A stretch of DNA of 64,000 nucleotides from an uncultured Parabacteroides sp. (GCA_944325345.1 CALUZV010000001.1:62001-126000), one strand, 5' to 3'; positions 14,123 to 23,992 are shown, counted from the stretch's first letter. Translations and numbers: made by a program. The notes: generated by a model from the letters alone, not told the origin.

Positions 14123-16807
14123 TTAAAACTCTTGACCGATGACAAAGTGGAAGTTGCTTCCGCTTCGTTTCGTCCGGTCGCCATAATTCGGCGTATCGAA
14201 ACCATACGCCCAGTCAATACCCATCAGACCAATCATCGGCAAGAAGATACGGACACCGACACCAGCAGAACGCTTCAAATCAAATGGATTAAAATCTTTC
14301 AATTCTGTCCACGCATTACCAGCTTCTACAAAGACCAGACCGTAAATCGTCGAAGATGGCTCGAGTATAAACGGATAGCGCAATTCCATAGACAAGCGAG
14401 AATAAGCATAACCGTAAGACTCATAATAGCCATTACCCGCAATACTACCGTTTTCATAACCACGCAAACCGATGGTTTCCGTCGCGTATGTACTAGAATA
14501 TCCGGTCATACCATCACCACCCATATAGAATGTTTCAAACGGAGAACGTTTATGCTTATTATAAGAACCGACAAAACCATATTCCACACGAGTCATTAAT
14601 ACCGGCGTACGTTTCACCGTCATCGGGGCAAGCGGGGAGAATATCTTCGCTTTGAACTTCCATTTATGATACTCGATCAACTTAAACTTCTCCGGATCTC
14701 GGTCATCCATATTCGCGTAATCTTTTCCATCAAACAAAGAATACGGAGGAGTAGCCGCTACAGATAATGAGAATTGCGAACCTCTACGAGTATAAAGCGG
14801 GTTATCAATAGAGTTACGTTGCAATAAGATTTCCAGATTGACATTATGGCAAGTTCCATTGTTTACCAAGAAATAATCCCAATCATGCATCTTATAAACC
14901 TGATAATTCAAAGTCGCCATAAACTGGAAGAAGTCATCAGGCCACTCCAGACGCTTACCATAACCGGCTGAAAGACCAAACATCATGATGGATTTATCTG
15001 GGTCCAAAGCATATTCATACATATTTTGATAATAAGGGTTCCCGTATCCGTACCCATAACTCCCATATCCATACCCATATCCACCATAACCATAGCCATA
15101 ATAAGGATATCCACCATATCCATAATTACTCAGATAGTTCGAACTAATATCTGTCTGTTTCGAGAAATAAGCACTTACCGAGAATGTATTCGGACGCTTT
15201 CCTCCGAACCACGGATCAAGGAATGAGATACTATAGGCCTGATAATAACGACCGTTCGTTTGACCAGAAAGTGTCAATGTCTGCCCTTCACCCTGTGGAA
15301 TAATACCCTTATAAGATTTCGGATTCAAGAAATTCTTCATAGAGAAGTTGGTGAATTTCAAACTCAATTTACCGATGACACCGGTCTGTCCCCAACCAGC
15401 CGAGAACTCTATCTGGTCGTTCGCTTTTGATACCAAGTTATATTCGATATCGACCGTTCCGTTTTCCGGGTCTGGAATTGGACGTGGATTCATGTTTTCC
15501 GGGTCGAAGTGTCCCATTTGAGCCAACTCACGAATAGAACGAACCAAATCCTCTCGACTAAACAGCATACCCGGTTTTGTACGCAATTCACGGCGAACGA
15601 TATCTTCATACAACCGGTCATTACCATTTATTATAATGCGATTGATTGTCGCTTGCGGACCTTCCATCATACGAATTTCCAATGCAATAGAGTCGTTTTC
15701 GACCTCTACTTCCACAGGATCTGCCGTGAAGAACAAATAACCATCGTTCAGATAAACATTTGAAACGGCATCTTCATCCGTGGTCAAACGTTCTTCCAAT
15801 TTCTTCTGGTTATAGACTTCGCCCGGCTTCATGCCTAACACCGCAGCCAGGTAATCTGTTGCATATTTCGTATTACCCACAAAACGGATATCCTTCAAGA
15901 AATATTGCTGGCCCTCATCTACCGATATATAAATATCGACTTTCTTCGAGTTATAATTCACGACGCTATCGGCTAACAAGACGGCATCGCGATAACCATG
16001 CTCGTTATACTTGGAAATAATGTTTTTCTTATCGTTTTCGTACTCTTCCGTTGTGAACTTTTTCGTACTGAAAGCCTCAAGGATACTCGATTTCCAGTCG
16101 TTGAACAAGTTGAACTTTTCGTTCGTCTTCTTCATCGCTTTCTTCAAATCTTGAGCCGTCAAAGCCTTATTTCCATTGAAGTAAATGCGATGAATCTTGG
16201 TCTTCTCATGCTTGTCAATATGAATATCAAGGATTACTTCACCTTCGTGCGATAAGTCATCCTTTTGAACAATATTGACATCGACATTCTTAAAACCCTT
16301 TCCATCGAAGAAACGCTGGATAACGGTCTTTGCCCTATCCACCAAGTTCGGAGTGATTTGGAAACCTTTCTTCAAGCCCAACTTCATTTCCAAATCCTCG
16401 CGCTCGCCTTTCTTGACACCATAATAATTCACTTCTGAGATACGCGGACGCTGCTTCAGTTGGATTTCCAGCCAGACTTGGTCGCCTTCTATCTTACTCG
16501 CCAATATCTTCACATCCGAAAACAAACCATGTCTCCAGAAGCGTTTTACTGCTGTCGTAATCTCATCTCCCGGGATAGTAACCTCGTCTCCGACAGACAA
16601 ACCCGAGAAACCAATCAATACAAAATCATCATAATTCTTAATACCCGATACCTTTATATCCGCTATTTTATACTTCTTCGGCGATAACGAATATGATATC
16701 TCCGGTACTTCTACCGGCTGTTCAACTTGGGTACTATCTGTTTCTTGGGCAAATACGCCACACGCACAACCCAAGAAAAGAGGCAACATCACTATTCCTT
16801 TGTACAT
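14123..16807 (-). CDS. bamA: outer membrane protein assembly factor BamA
   Basis: An 894-residue protein with a signal peptide (MYKGIVMLPLFLGCACGVFAQ), five POTRA domains (about residues 45-440, e.g. IADIKVSGIKNYDD, RISEVNYYGVKKGE, IHRIYFNGNKALTAQDL, LKDIRFVGNTKY, INRIIINGNDRLYEDIVRREL) and a C-terminal 16-strand barrel ending in ...FHFVIGQEF. The barrel has the L6-type VRGF-equivalent segment GLRGYENGSI. An unusual low-complexity Tyr/Gly segment (about residues 560-593, DNA 15027-15131) sits in a predicted surface loop. It is the essential insertase for outer-membrane beta-barrels and is flanked by uppS and the two skp genes, likely one operon. Confidence 0.95.
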   Translation of the reverse strand: MYKGIVMLPLFLGCACGVFAQETDSTQVEQPVEVPEISYSLSPKKYKIADIKVSGIKNYDDFVLIGFSGLSVGDEVTIPGDEITTAVKRFWRHGLFSDVKILASKIEGDQVWLEIQLKQRPRISEVNYYGVKKGEREDLEMKLGLKKGFQITPNLVDRAKTVIQRFFDGKGFKNVDVNIVQKDDLSHEGEVILDIHIDKHEKTKIHRIYFNGNKALTAQDLKKAMKKTNEKFNLFNDWKSSILEAFSTKKFTTEEYENDKKNIISKYNEHGYRDAVLLADSVVNYNSKKVDIYISVDEGQQYFLKDIRFVGNTKYATDYLAAVLGMKPGEVYNQKKLEERLTTDEDAVSNVYLNDGYLFFTADPVEVEVENDSIALEIRMMEGPQATINRIIINGNDRLYEDIVRRELRTKPGMLFSREDLVRSIRELAQMGHFDPENMNPRPIPDPENGTVDIEYNLVSKANDQIEFSAGWGQTGVIGKLSLKFTNFSMKNFLNPKSYKGIIPQGEGQTLTLSGQTNGRYYQAYSISFLDPWFGGKRPNTFSVSAYFSKQTDISSNYLSNYGYGGYPYYGYGYGGYGYGYGSYGYGYGNPYYQNMYEYALDPDKSIMMFGLSAGYGKRLEWPDDFFQFMATLNYQVYKMHDWDYFLVNNGTCHNVNLEILLQRNSIDNPLYTRRGSQFSLSVAATPPYSLFDGKDYANMDDRDPEKFKLIEYHKWKFKAKIFSPLAPMTVKRTPVLMTRVEYGFVGSYNKHKRSPFETFYMGGDGMTGYSSTYATETIGLRGYENGSIAGNGYYESYGYAYSRLSMELRYPFILEPSSTIYGLVFVEAGNAWTELKDFNPFDLKRSAGVGVRIFLPMIGLMGIDWAYGFDTPNYGDRTKRSGSNFHFVIGQEF

Positions 16808-16813
16808 AACAGC

Positions 16814-17563
16814 TTATGGTTTATATTTCAACTGCTCGCTTGTCTTACCAAAACGGCGCTCGCGCTGCTGGTAATACAATATCGCATCATAAAACTCTTC
16901 TTCTCTAAAATCAGGCCAATAAGTTGGCGTAAAATAAAACTCGGCATACGAAAGTTGCCAAAGCAAGAAATTGCTCAGACGTTGTTCCCCACCCGTACGA
17001 ATCAATAAGTCCGGGTCAGGCAAGTGATTCGTGGTCAAATGCTGGCTTACCCACGCGTCATCCACATCTTCCGCCTTCAGTTTTCCTTTGGATGCTTCGC
17101 CAACGGCTTGCCGGATGGCATTCACAATTTCCCAGCGCGACGAATAGCTTAAGGCCAAAACCACCGTCGTACCCGTATTGCCTGAAGTTTCTTCAATACA
17201 TTCCATCAATGTCTGATAGGCATCTTGTGGCAAACGTGATAGGTCTCCAATGGCAGACAAACGGATATTGTTCTTCATCAAATCCGGCGTCTCATGTTTT
17301 ATGGCAGTAACCATCAAGCTCATTAAGGCATGGACTTCCGCCTCCGGCCGCTTCCAGTTCTCTGTCGAGAAAGTGTACATCGTCAGGTACTTTACTCCTA
17401 TTGTCTTGGCGGCCTCTACCACTTTGCGTACAGACACGACACCTTCTTGATGACCCATATAGCGCTCCAAGCCTCTCGATTTTGCCCAGCGCCCGTTGCC
17501 ATCCATTATAATTGCCACGTGTTGCGGCAATCGGTCTCTATCTATTTGCTCTATCAGCGACAT
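16814..17563 (-). CDS. uppS: isoprenyl transferase (undecaprenyl diphosphate synthase family)
   Basis: A 249-residue cytoplasmic cis-prenyltransferase that makes the lipid carrier for peptidoglycan and O-antigen. The signature [14 protein letters not shown] carries the catalytic aspartate. The isopentenyl-diphosphate-binding segments [22 protein letters not shown] and the [15 protein letters not shown] motif are all present. It is separated from bamA by only 6 bp on the same strand. Full length for the family. Confidence 0.95.
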   Translation of the reverse strand: MSLIEQIDRDRLPQHVAIIMDGNGRWAKSRGLERYMGHQEGVVSVRKVVEAAKTIGVKYLTMYTFSTENWKRPEAEVHALMSLMVTAIKHETPDLMKNNIRLSAIGDLSRLPQDAYQTLMECIEETSGNTGTTVVLALSYSSRWEIVNAIRQAVGEASKGKLKAEDVDDAWVSQHLTTNHLPDPDLLIRTGGEQRLSNFLLWQLSYAEFYFTPTYWPDFREEEFYDAILYYQQRERRFGKTSEQLKYKP

Positions 17564-17679
17564 TATCTTCGTTTATTATTAATTCGCGATGCTACGGTAT
17601 TTATTTAAAACATAGCTTTCATCCTACGAAAACGGTGTTTTCTTACCTCTAAACATATACTTTCCCATCACGATATCTA

Positions 17680-18402
17680 TTACATATTCCTTATATTATT
17701 ACACGGTTGGCATCTCGGTCCGAAACTCCATGTAATCGAAAGTGTCAGGAACGAATACCAATCTTTGTTTTTCAGGAAGCTGCTCGTTATGCCATACGGG
17801 TCTTCCAACATGGCATTACTTCCATTCGTTACATCCAGCTTATCGCTAAATACCTTTCGAACCGAGAACTCGCACCCCAAGTTCAACCGGCTAGTCAGCT
17901 TATATTTCACGCCGACTCCTATCGGAAGGTTCAGCGCCGCCGTAGTTTGTCCCCCGACGGCTACCGTCATGCCGATACCCAGAAAGGCATACGGGGCAAA
18001 ACGCTTCGCATTCAGATAGACATAACGGTCGCTATAAGGCATGAAGTTAAACTCCATCTGCCCCCCGACATCTATCAAGCTACGGCTGAACGAAGCCTGT
18101 CCCCCATTCGGGAAAACATTGTCCAAGCCCTCCGTACTGCCCGATACCATCGCCCACGTCAGGTTGGTCTTCAACGCCCAACGTAAGTTCGGAGTGTAGC
18201 GGAACACGCCGCCCACCGCCGGATTCATGCCCTTAAAGATCGTGTTCTTGTTCACATCGCCCATATAAAAAGCGCCGCCCGCCATACCGCCTATCTCAAA
18301 GCGGTAGTCTCCTTCATCTTGAGCTCGAGCCGTAACTGCGATTACACAGACGATTATTATCATACCTACTATGCGCCGAAAGAAATGTTTCTCCATAACC
18401 AT
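17680..18402 (-). CDS. porG: DUF6089 / PorG-like type IX secretion outer membrane protein
   Basis: A 240-residue outer-membrane barrel. Starts at ATG 18402 or 18396, followed by a signal peptide (FFRRIVGMIIIVCVIAVTARAQ). The mature part is an 8-stranded OmpA-like barrel: DYRFEIGGMAGGAFYMGDVN, VGGVFRYTPNLRWALKTNLTWA, YAFLGIGMTVAVGG, LPIGVGVKYKLTSRLNLGCEF. The order porG-uppS-bamA-skp-skp-murI is shared with Porphyromonas and relatives, where PorG is an outer-membrane part of the type IX system, interacting with the PorK/PorN ring. Membership is supported by position and layout; function here is inferred. Confidence 0.85.
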   Translation of the reverse strand: MVMEKHFFRRIVGMIIIVCVIAVTARAQDEGDYRFEIGGMAGGAFYMGDVNKNTIFKGMNPAVGGVFRYTPNLRWALKTNLTWAMVSGSTEGLDNVFPNGGQASFSRSLIDVGGQMEFNFMPYSDRYVYLNAKRFAPYAFLGIGMTVAVGGQTTAALNLPIGVGVKYKLTSRLNLGCEFSVRKVFSDKLDVTNGSNAMLEDPYGITSSFLKNKDWYSFLTLSITWSFGPRCQPCNNIRNM

Positions 18403-18446
18403 TACGTTTATGTCTATATTTCTATTCTAACGCAAATTCCTTGTCC

Positions 18447-19820
18447 TTATTGTCTTTCGAAGCCCAGACGGTTGATTCGTCCCCGCCAAACTTCATTCAA
18501 GACGGAGGCTGTCTTCGCCGTCTTCCCGCCAAAGATACACAAATAGTTATCTTTATCCACTATCATCGAGGCAAAACCTCGGGCGGCATATTCGTTCGGC
18601 AAGACTACCAGCGAGTCGATATACGACCATGTTACCCCGTGATCAATAGACAAATGAATATCTTTGGTAGGCTTACCAGCCTCATCCATACCTCCTATCA
18701 AATAGAACTTATCGTCATAATAGGCGACATTAGCCCCTTCCTTCTTCGTGAAATAGGACTTCTGCGCATCAGTCAAGTTTGCCCACGTCCGGGCATCCAT
18801 CGTGGACCACGTTGTATTCACCAACTGATTGCCCGCCGTACGTCCACCTACAATCAGCAAACGGTCGCGATACATCAAATCCATATCCGTCGAGGCAAAG
18901 CCAGATATCGGGAATTCAGCAGGCACTCCTGCCCCCATCTCCCAACTGCCATCTACATCCATAGCCGCAAACACCAAGCTGCCTTCCGCTTCCACTACAG
19001 CTGCCAAGGCCGCCGGCTGATTCACGCTATTGCTCAGACCACCCAACAAGGCTTTCACCATCGGTGCCCCCTCTTGCCGGCTCCACGTAGCGCCATCCGC
19101 CGAGGCATATAAAGCACCATCAGTTGCGGGCACATAAAGCTGATTATTAAAGGTAGTCATTTGCTCCAAGAGCAAGCCGCTTGTCGGCAGACCGCTCAAC
19201 GCCTGTTCCGTCCATCGGTCTGGGGCATCCATCGACGCGGTATAGAGCAAGTAAGCCTGCGTTCCTACCGGCCGGGCATACATTAAATAAGTATCCTCAC
19301 CGGCTTCTGCATAGCCGTTTGTCATCACTTTCACCTCATCCATCGGTTGGGAGAGCAACTCGTCGGAGTAGAGCTTCCAGACCAGCGAATCCGGCTCTTG
19401 CGTATGGATATTCACCCAAGCATCATACTTACGAGCAATCGCCTCTCCCGTATAAATGAGTATTTCCACCGGCTGGGAGAAATCTACCGAGTCCTCGTTT
19501 GAGTAATCGATGGTATCCCCCGTAGCTGTCTGGTAGATACGGACACCTGTCGTTGCCGATCCATACGTCATTGTATCAATCAACACCTTCCCTATCTCCG
19601 TGCCAACCGGCATGGAATCCAGATTAAATACCGCATTACCCAACTGGTCTATCGTGAACTCTAACGTCGAAAGCCCTTCGACGGAATCATTCTCCAACGT
19701 AAAACTCAGTAATTGGCAGTTTCTACTCACTTCATAAATATACTCGTTCGACGAACTCAAGCATGATGTCATTAATGCCATGAAGCATCCCGCGAACCAG
19801 AGTATTATCTTATTTCTCAT
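18447..19820 (-). CDS. DUF6242 lipoprotein with kelch/propeller-like repeats
   Basis: A 457-residue lipoprotein (signal ...CFMALMTSC with a lipobox cysteine at ~residue 20). After an N-terminal Ig-like part (LLSFTLENDSVEGLSTLEFTIDQLGNAVF) come repeated blades of the type LYVPATDGALYASADGATWS, RLLIVGGRTAGNQ, FYLIGGMDEAGKPTKDIHLSID and YLCIFGGKTAKTA, which look like a six- or seven-bladed kelch propeller. DUF6242 proteins are Bacteroidales-specific and uncharacterised. It stands 44 bp upstream of porG on the same strand. A CAAATGTA (-7 TACATTTG on the minus strand) box is at 19851-19858. Confidence 0.82.
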   Translation of the reverse strand: MRNKIILWFAGCFMALMTSCLSSSNEYIYEVSRNCQLLSFTLENDSVEGLSTLEFTIDQLGNAVFNLDSMPVGTEIGKVLIDTMTYGSATTGVRIYQTATGDTIDYSNEDSVDFSQPVEILIYTGEAIARKYDAWVNIHTQEPDSLVWKLYSDELLSQPMDEVKVMTNGYAEAGEDTYLMYARPVGTQAYLLYTASMDAPDRWTEQALSGLPTSGLLLEQMTTFNNQLYVPATDGALYASADGATWSRQEGAPMVKALLGGLSNSVNQPAALAAVVEAEGSLVFAAMDVDGSWEMGAGVPAEFPISGFASTDMDLMYRDRLLIVGGRTAGNQLVNTTWSTMDARTWANLTDAQKSYFTKKEGANVAYYDDKFYLIGGMDEAGKPTKDIHLSIDHGVTWSYIDSLVVLPNEYAARGFASMIVDKDNYLCIFGGKTAKTASVLNEVWRGRINRLGFERQ

Positions 19821-19886
19821 CGAAAATAGTGTTTATTACGTATTAAGCTGCAAATGTAGAAACAATTTTCGCTTCCCGAAGTATCT

Positions 19887-20975
19887 TCACAAAGATTTAC
19901 TTATTTTATTGTCTCCTACGGAATGCCTTCTCCGGTATATATCTATCCGATGCCCAGCGCAAAAGAGGGTTTCTGCCGCCGGTTGCCGTATGATAGGCGC
20001 TTCTACGCCTGCCCCCAACTCCACCGGTGCAGTTTCCACCGTCGCCTCGTTCCACAGCCCTGCCTCGAGGAAGCTGTTCAGGAGCATCGCGCCGCCCTCG
20101 ACCATCAGCGAGTTCAGTTTGCGGCGGAATAGTTCGTCCAATATCTGCGGAAGGACAGCAACCTTTCTATCCAGTTCGCAATAGGTTACTCCGGGTATTT
20201 CCTTGCCTTCCTGTCCTTTTCCCTCCGAAGTAAAAACAAGCGTCGGCTGGCTCCCGTCGAGGAGATGATAATCGTTGGGAATAAGAAACTCCCGGTCGAG
20301 CACAACCCGCACCGGCGATTGTCCTGCCCAGCGGCGTACCGTGAGCGAGGGGTTATCCAGCAATGCTGTCCGCGTCCCAACCATAATGGCCGCCGACTCT
20401 GCCCGCATCTTGTGTACCCTGACTTGCGTTTCCGGTGTGGAAAATACAACCGGGGGTTCCGCCACCGAGGTGCGCGCTTTGTCGATAAACCCGTCGCAGC
20501 TCTGCGCCCACTTCAGCCGGACATACGGGCGACGGAGGGTCTGGACAGTCATAAAGACACGGTTCAGCTCCCATGCCTCGCGCTCGAGGACGCCGGTTAC
20601 GACCTCCACTCCGCCTTCGCGCAACATCCTTACGCCCCGGCCCGAGACCTCCGGGAACGGATCCATGCACCCGACGACGACGCGGGGTATTCGTTTCCGC
20701 AGAATCAACTCCGCGCAAGGCGGCGTCTTGCCATAATGCGAGCAAGGCTCGAGGCTGACGTAGAGGGTGGCGTCGCGAAGCAAGGATTCATCGCGGACCG
20801 AGGCTATCGCGTTCACTTCGGCGTGTCCTTCGCCACATTTCCGATGATATCCTTCGCCGATAATTTTCCCGTCGTGGACCACTACCGCGCCCACCATGGG
20901 GTTAGGCTCTGTATGCCCCGCGCCGCAGCGCGCCAGTTCGAGGCAGCGCCACATAATTTTTTCTTCTATTAACAT
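19887..20975 (-). CDS. ribD: bifunctional riboflavin biosynthesis deaminase/reductase
   Basis: A 362-residue protein with both RibD domains. The N-terminal deaminase (about 1-145) has the zinc motif HAEVNAI and PCSHYGKTPPC. The C-terminal reductase (about 150-350) has VRLKWAQSCDGFI, MVGTRTALLDNPSLTVR, and LMVEGGAMLLNSFLEAG. It converts the pyrimidine intermediate of riboflavin synthesis in two steps. No other rib gene is in the window and no FMN riboswitch is evident upstream; the upstream gap holds a 23-bp tandem array instead. Confidence 0.94.
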   Translation of the reverse strand: MLIEEKIMWRCLELARCGAGHTEPNPMVGAVVVHDGKIIGEGYHRKCGEGHAEVNAIASVRDESLLRDATLYVSLEPCSHYGKTPPCAELILRKRIPRVVVGCMDPFPEVSGRGVRMLREGGVEVVTGVLEREAWELNRVFMTVQTLRRPYVRLKWAQSCDGFIDKARTSVAEPPVVFSTPETQVRVHKMRAESAAIMVGTRTALLDNPSLTVRRWAGQSPVRVVLDREFLIPNDYHLLDGSQPTLVFTSEGKGQEGKEIPGVTYCELDRKVAVLPQILDELFRRKLNSLMVEGGAMLLNSFLEAGLWNEATVETAPVELGAGVEAPIIRQPAAETLFCAGHRIDIYRRRHSVGDNKISKSL

Positions 20976-20992
20976 ATTTGTATATCTTTTTT

Positions 20993-21116
20993 CAGCATCA
21001 ACGTCGAGTGTGCTTCGTCATTTGCATCGAGTGTGCTGGCTCACTCACACCGAGTGTGCCTCGTCATTCGCATTGAGTGAGCCCCGTCATCGACACCTGA
21101 TGAGCCTCGGCATCAC
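20993..21116 (+). repeat. 23-bp period tandem array (F)
   Basis: GAGTG recurs at 21006, 21029, 21052 and 21075, with a diverged fifth unit (GATGAGCC) 23 bp on. Units look like CGTCATTCGCATTGAGTGAG. The array fills the 157-bp gap between the metallophosphoesterase gene and ribD, so it probably lies in the 5' region of the ribD transcript. Confidence 0.7.
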
Positions 21117-21132
21117 CTGTTGATGCAACTTT

Positions 21133-22254
21133 TCATTCAAATTTCACATGCAGAATGACTATCTCCGACAGTGTTCCGACCCGATAGGGCGGTCCGGCGC
21201 AGCCCACTCCGGAGGATATATAGTGTTGCGTCGGTCCCCGGCGATAGTATCCGTAGGGACATTCGTAGATAAATTTCATTACCAGCGGGTACGGCCAAAG
21301 TTGTCCGTTGTGGGTATGCCCGTGCAACCCCAAATCGATGCCCAGCATCCGCATTTCGGCAAAACTCCAGGGCTGATGGTCGAGGACGATGGTCGGGAGC
21401 GTCGTGTCTTTCCCGAGAATCAAGTCGTGGAGGGGCTTGCGCCGAGGATTGGTGAAGTCGTCGCGCCCTATCAGGAGGAAAGTCGAGTCGGGACTCACCA
21501 CCGAGTCCATCAGGAGCGTGCCCGCCTTGCGGAGCCAGTGGCGCTTGGCATGGATATTGGCACGGTATTCGTGGTTGCCGTTCACAATATAAGTTCCCAA
21601 GGGAGCCTGGAGGCTGCGGAGGTCATCTTCGATATGCGCGTTTTCCGCCCAGCGGGATTCGTAATCCATAATATCGCCGACGAGGACAACGATGTCCGGG
21701 TGCTCCGCATTACAGAGGGCGACTTGTTTCTGGACAAGTGGCTTGCGGATGACTTCGCCGATGTGGAGGTCGCTCATCATCGCGATACGGAGGCTGTCGC
21801 GGGTGCTGCTCCCCTTGGGCAAAGTGAGATAGACGTGCCGGACTACGGGATTCATCACCGTGCGGTAGGCATGAACCATCAAAAGCACGTCGCCCACGAT
21901 GAAGAGGACGAAGAGGACACGGGCCACAGCCATCTTATACCTTATTATATATATAGGGAACCAATGGAAGAAACGATCGCTGAGGCGGAGGACTTCGAGC
22001 ACGAGCAGACCTATCGTCAGGTAGAGGGAGGCGATGTACCACGTATTGCATAGCATCATCAGCGGGAGCATGATGCTATCAGGCAAATCGTTTCGGAAGA
22101 AATAGCCGAAAAGGAAGATGCTGACTTCGAGGATGAAGAAGAGCAGGTAAGGTATCCGCCACGAACGGCGGTGGGGGACGGCCGGGTAGCCGCGCCAGGC
22201 GATGTAGGCAGTCAGAAGCAACTGCCCGTAGATGGACTGGATGAAAACTTTCAC
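21133..22254 (-). CDS. membrane-anchored metallophosphoesterase (copy 1)
   Basis: A 373-residue protein with about four membrane helices in the first ~145 residues (for example YLLFFILEVSIFLFGYFF and VLFVLFIVGDVLLMVHAY) followed by a calcineurin-like phosphoesterase domain: MMSDLHIGEV (D-x-H), VGDIMDYES (G-D-x-x-D/E), NGNHEYR (G-N-H-E), and LHGHTHNGQLWP (G-H-T-H). These are the metal ligands of the YkuE-like branch. Substrate is unknown. It is separated from a clear paralogue by 5 bp. Confidence 0.88.
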   Translation of the reverse strand: MKVFIQSIYGQLLLTAYIAWRGYPAVPHRRSWRIPYLLFFILEVSIFLFGYFFRNDLPDSIMLPLMMLCNTWYIASLYLTIGLLVLEVLRLSDRFFHWFPIYIIRYKMAVARVLFVLFIVGDVLLMVHAYRTVMNPVVRHVYLTLPKGSSTRDSLRIAMMSDLHIGEVIRKPLVQKQVALCNAEHPDIVVLVGDIMDYESRWAENAHIEDDLRSLQAPLGTYIVNGNHEYRANIHAKRHWLRKAGTLLMDSVVSPDSTFLLIGRDDFTNPRRKPLHDLILGKDTTLPTIVLDHQPWSFAEMRMLGIDLGLHGHTHNGQLWPYPLVMKFIYECPYGYYRRGPTQHYISSGVGCAGPPYRVGTLSEIVILHVKFE

Positions 22255-22259
22255 GATGC

Positions 22260-23345
22260 TTATTGGAGGTTAGATGTTAATCGGAAGACCACCACTTCGC
22301 TATCCGTCCCGATGCGGAACGGCGGTCCCCAAAGGGAAAGACCCGAGGATACGAAGATTTGGCTTTCACCGACGGCACGATAGCCGTAGCTGAGTTCGAA
22401 CAGGTAGTCGGTCAGCCAGGTGAGTGGCCATATCTGCCCGTGGTGGGTATGACCGCTGAACTGGAGGTCTATACCGCAACGGGCGGTCGTGGCGAGGTCG
22501 TAGGGTTGATGATCAAGGAGGATAATCGGGCGCGAAGCGTCGGCCTGCTCTGCCAAGGTGGAGAGAGGGAGGCGGGAGCGGTTACGCCGGTCGTCGCGGC
22601 CGATAAGCTGGATGCCGTTGGGAAGCTGTACGAGAGAATCCCGGAGGAGGCAGATGTCCGTCCACCGGATAAACTCTTCACAGGCTTCGATGCCGCCGAA
22701 GTAGTCGTGATTGCCGGGAACCATGTAGATACCCAAGGGGGCACGGAGGTCGTTGAGTTCGTCTTGCATACGCTCACGCTTGACCGGGGTGAGGTCGTTG
22801 TCTATCAAATCACCGGCTATCAGGATGAGGTCGGGCTGCTGGGCGTTGATGAGGCGGACGTAGTCGGCAAGCTGCTGCTTACCTGTGCCGTATCCTAAGT
22901 GGACGTCGCTGATGGCAACAATCTTCAACGGAGAGGTGAGAGGCTTGTTGATAAGGATGTCTATCTCCTTTATTGAAGGATGCTTATAATGGTAATATCC
23001 ATAGCCTAAACTTATCAACGTAAGCAAAAGCGCCACCCAGGAGCTCCCCTTGATACGAAGACGGCAGAGGCGCAACACATCGAAGGCAAGCAGAGCCAAT
23101 ACCATATACAAGGTAAAGACCATCCACCCCGTTCCTACCTGATGCAACAAGCGCAGGAGATAAACCGGGGACGAGGCGCTGTGCCACAAAAACTCCGGGA
23201 AGATGGACAATGCCCCTAACCAATAGACGAGGGCAAACAGGAGGCGGCATCCTTTCGGTTGCGCCTGCAACGCCTGCTTGCCCCGCCAGAAGACGTAAGC
23301 ATTGCCCACTAAGTAGAGGATAGGGACTAACGCGAAGAGACTCAT
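22260..23345 (-). CDS. membrane-anchored metallophosphoesterase (copy 2)
   Basis: A 361-residue paralogue of the next gene, with the same membrane-helix N-terminus (~130 residues) and the motifs AISDVHLGYG, AGDLIDND, PGNHDYFGG and FSGHTHHGQIWP. Its start codon overlaps the stop of the nitroreductase gene by 4 bp (ATGA), so the nitroreductase and the two phosphoesterases form one operon. Confidence 0.88.
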   Translation of the reverse strand: MSLFALVPILYLVGNAYVFWRGKQALQAQPKGCRLLFALVYWLGALSIFPEFLWHSASSPVYLLRLLHQVGTGWMVFTLYMVLALLAFDVLRLCRLRIKGSSWVALLLTLISLGYGYYHYKHPSIKEIDILINKPLTSPLKIVAISDVHLGYGTGKQQLADYVRLINAQQPDLILIAGDLIDNDLTPVKRERMQDELNDLRAPLGIYMVPGNHDYFGGIEACEEFIRWTDICLLRDSLVQLPNGIQLIGRDDRRNRSRLPLSTLAEQADASRPIILLDHQPYDLATTARCGIDLQFSGHTHHGQIWPLTWLTDYLFELSYGYRAVGESQIFVSSGLSLWGPPFRIGTDSEVVVFRLTSNLQ

Positions 23346-23992
23346 TTCGGATAGCCTACCGGGTTATTCAACATGGGTACCTGGGATTCGCTCAATTTCA
23401 GCAACGCTCTCAGCCCCTGCTGATCCATAGACGCACGAGGCACTGTCGATAAGCCCACGCCAGCACAGAAGAGGTTGATGTTTTGCGAAACAATACCGGC
23501 ATCAGCAGCACCCATCAGCTTGGAACGCTCATCGTCCCCGCCGAGTTTCGACAAGTCTGCCACCATGAGCAACGATACAGGAGCAGAGAGGACAAAATCC
23601 TGAGCCCCGGCGATCAGTTGGCGATGGTCGCCTGAGGCTACGGGCTGCAACGTATTGCTGAAAGCATCGTATTTATAGACACCATCCTTATTAAATACGT
23701 ATAGGTCTATCTCCTGTCTATTCATGGCGGAAGGAGCCGTGCGCTTCTTCTCACCCGGACGATTGACCCCATTGGCAGCCCAAAGTAAATCAGATAGGTC
23801 TTGAAGACTTAACTCTTTCGTATCAAACACACGGTCGGAATGACGCTCATGCAAGGTAGCCATGATCGTTTTACCCCGGTCTGCACTCGGAGAGTTCAAC
23901 CGGATAGCGCTCAAGTCTTGAGCAGAAACGGATAAGGTTGCAGCACTCAGCAGTCCTACGCCGAACGCCAAAAGTTGCTTTCTCATAATCAT
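23342..23992 (-). CDS. exported nitroreductase / SagB-type flavoprotein
   Basis: A 216-residue protein with a signal peptide (MRKQLLAFGVGLLSAATLSVSAQ, from ATG 23986; ATG 23992 adds two residues). The rest is the nitroreductase fold: HERHSDRVFDTKELSLQDLSDLLWAANGVNRP (FMN-binding R-x-S/H-x-R and LLWAANG), TAPSAMNRQEIDLYV and the AGIVSQNINLFCAGVGLSTV helix. A periplasmic FMN-dependent nitroreductase-like protein of this size is common in Bacteroidales. A -7 box (TACTTTTG, minus strand, 24018-24011) is upstream. Substrate unknown. Confidence 0.88.
   Translation of the reverse strand: MIMRKQLLAFGVGLLSAATLSVSAQDLSAIRLNSPSADRGKTIMATLHERHSDRVFDTKELSLQDLSDLLWAANGVNRPGEKKRTAPSAMNRQEIDLYVFNKDGVYKYDAFSNTLQPVASGDHRQLIAGAQDFVLSAPVSLLMVADLSKLGGDDERSKLMGAADAGIVSQNINLFCAGVGLSTVPRASMDQQGLRALLKLSESQVPMLNNPVGYPK

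Noticed and set aside
20976..21132. FMN riboswitch upstream of ribD
   Set aside because: The conserved FMN-element core is not recognisable; the gap is mostly the 23-bp array.
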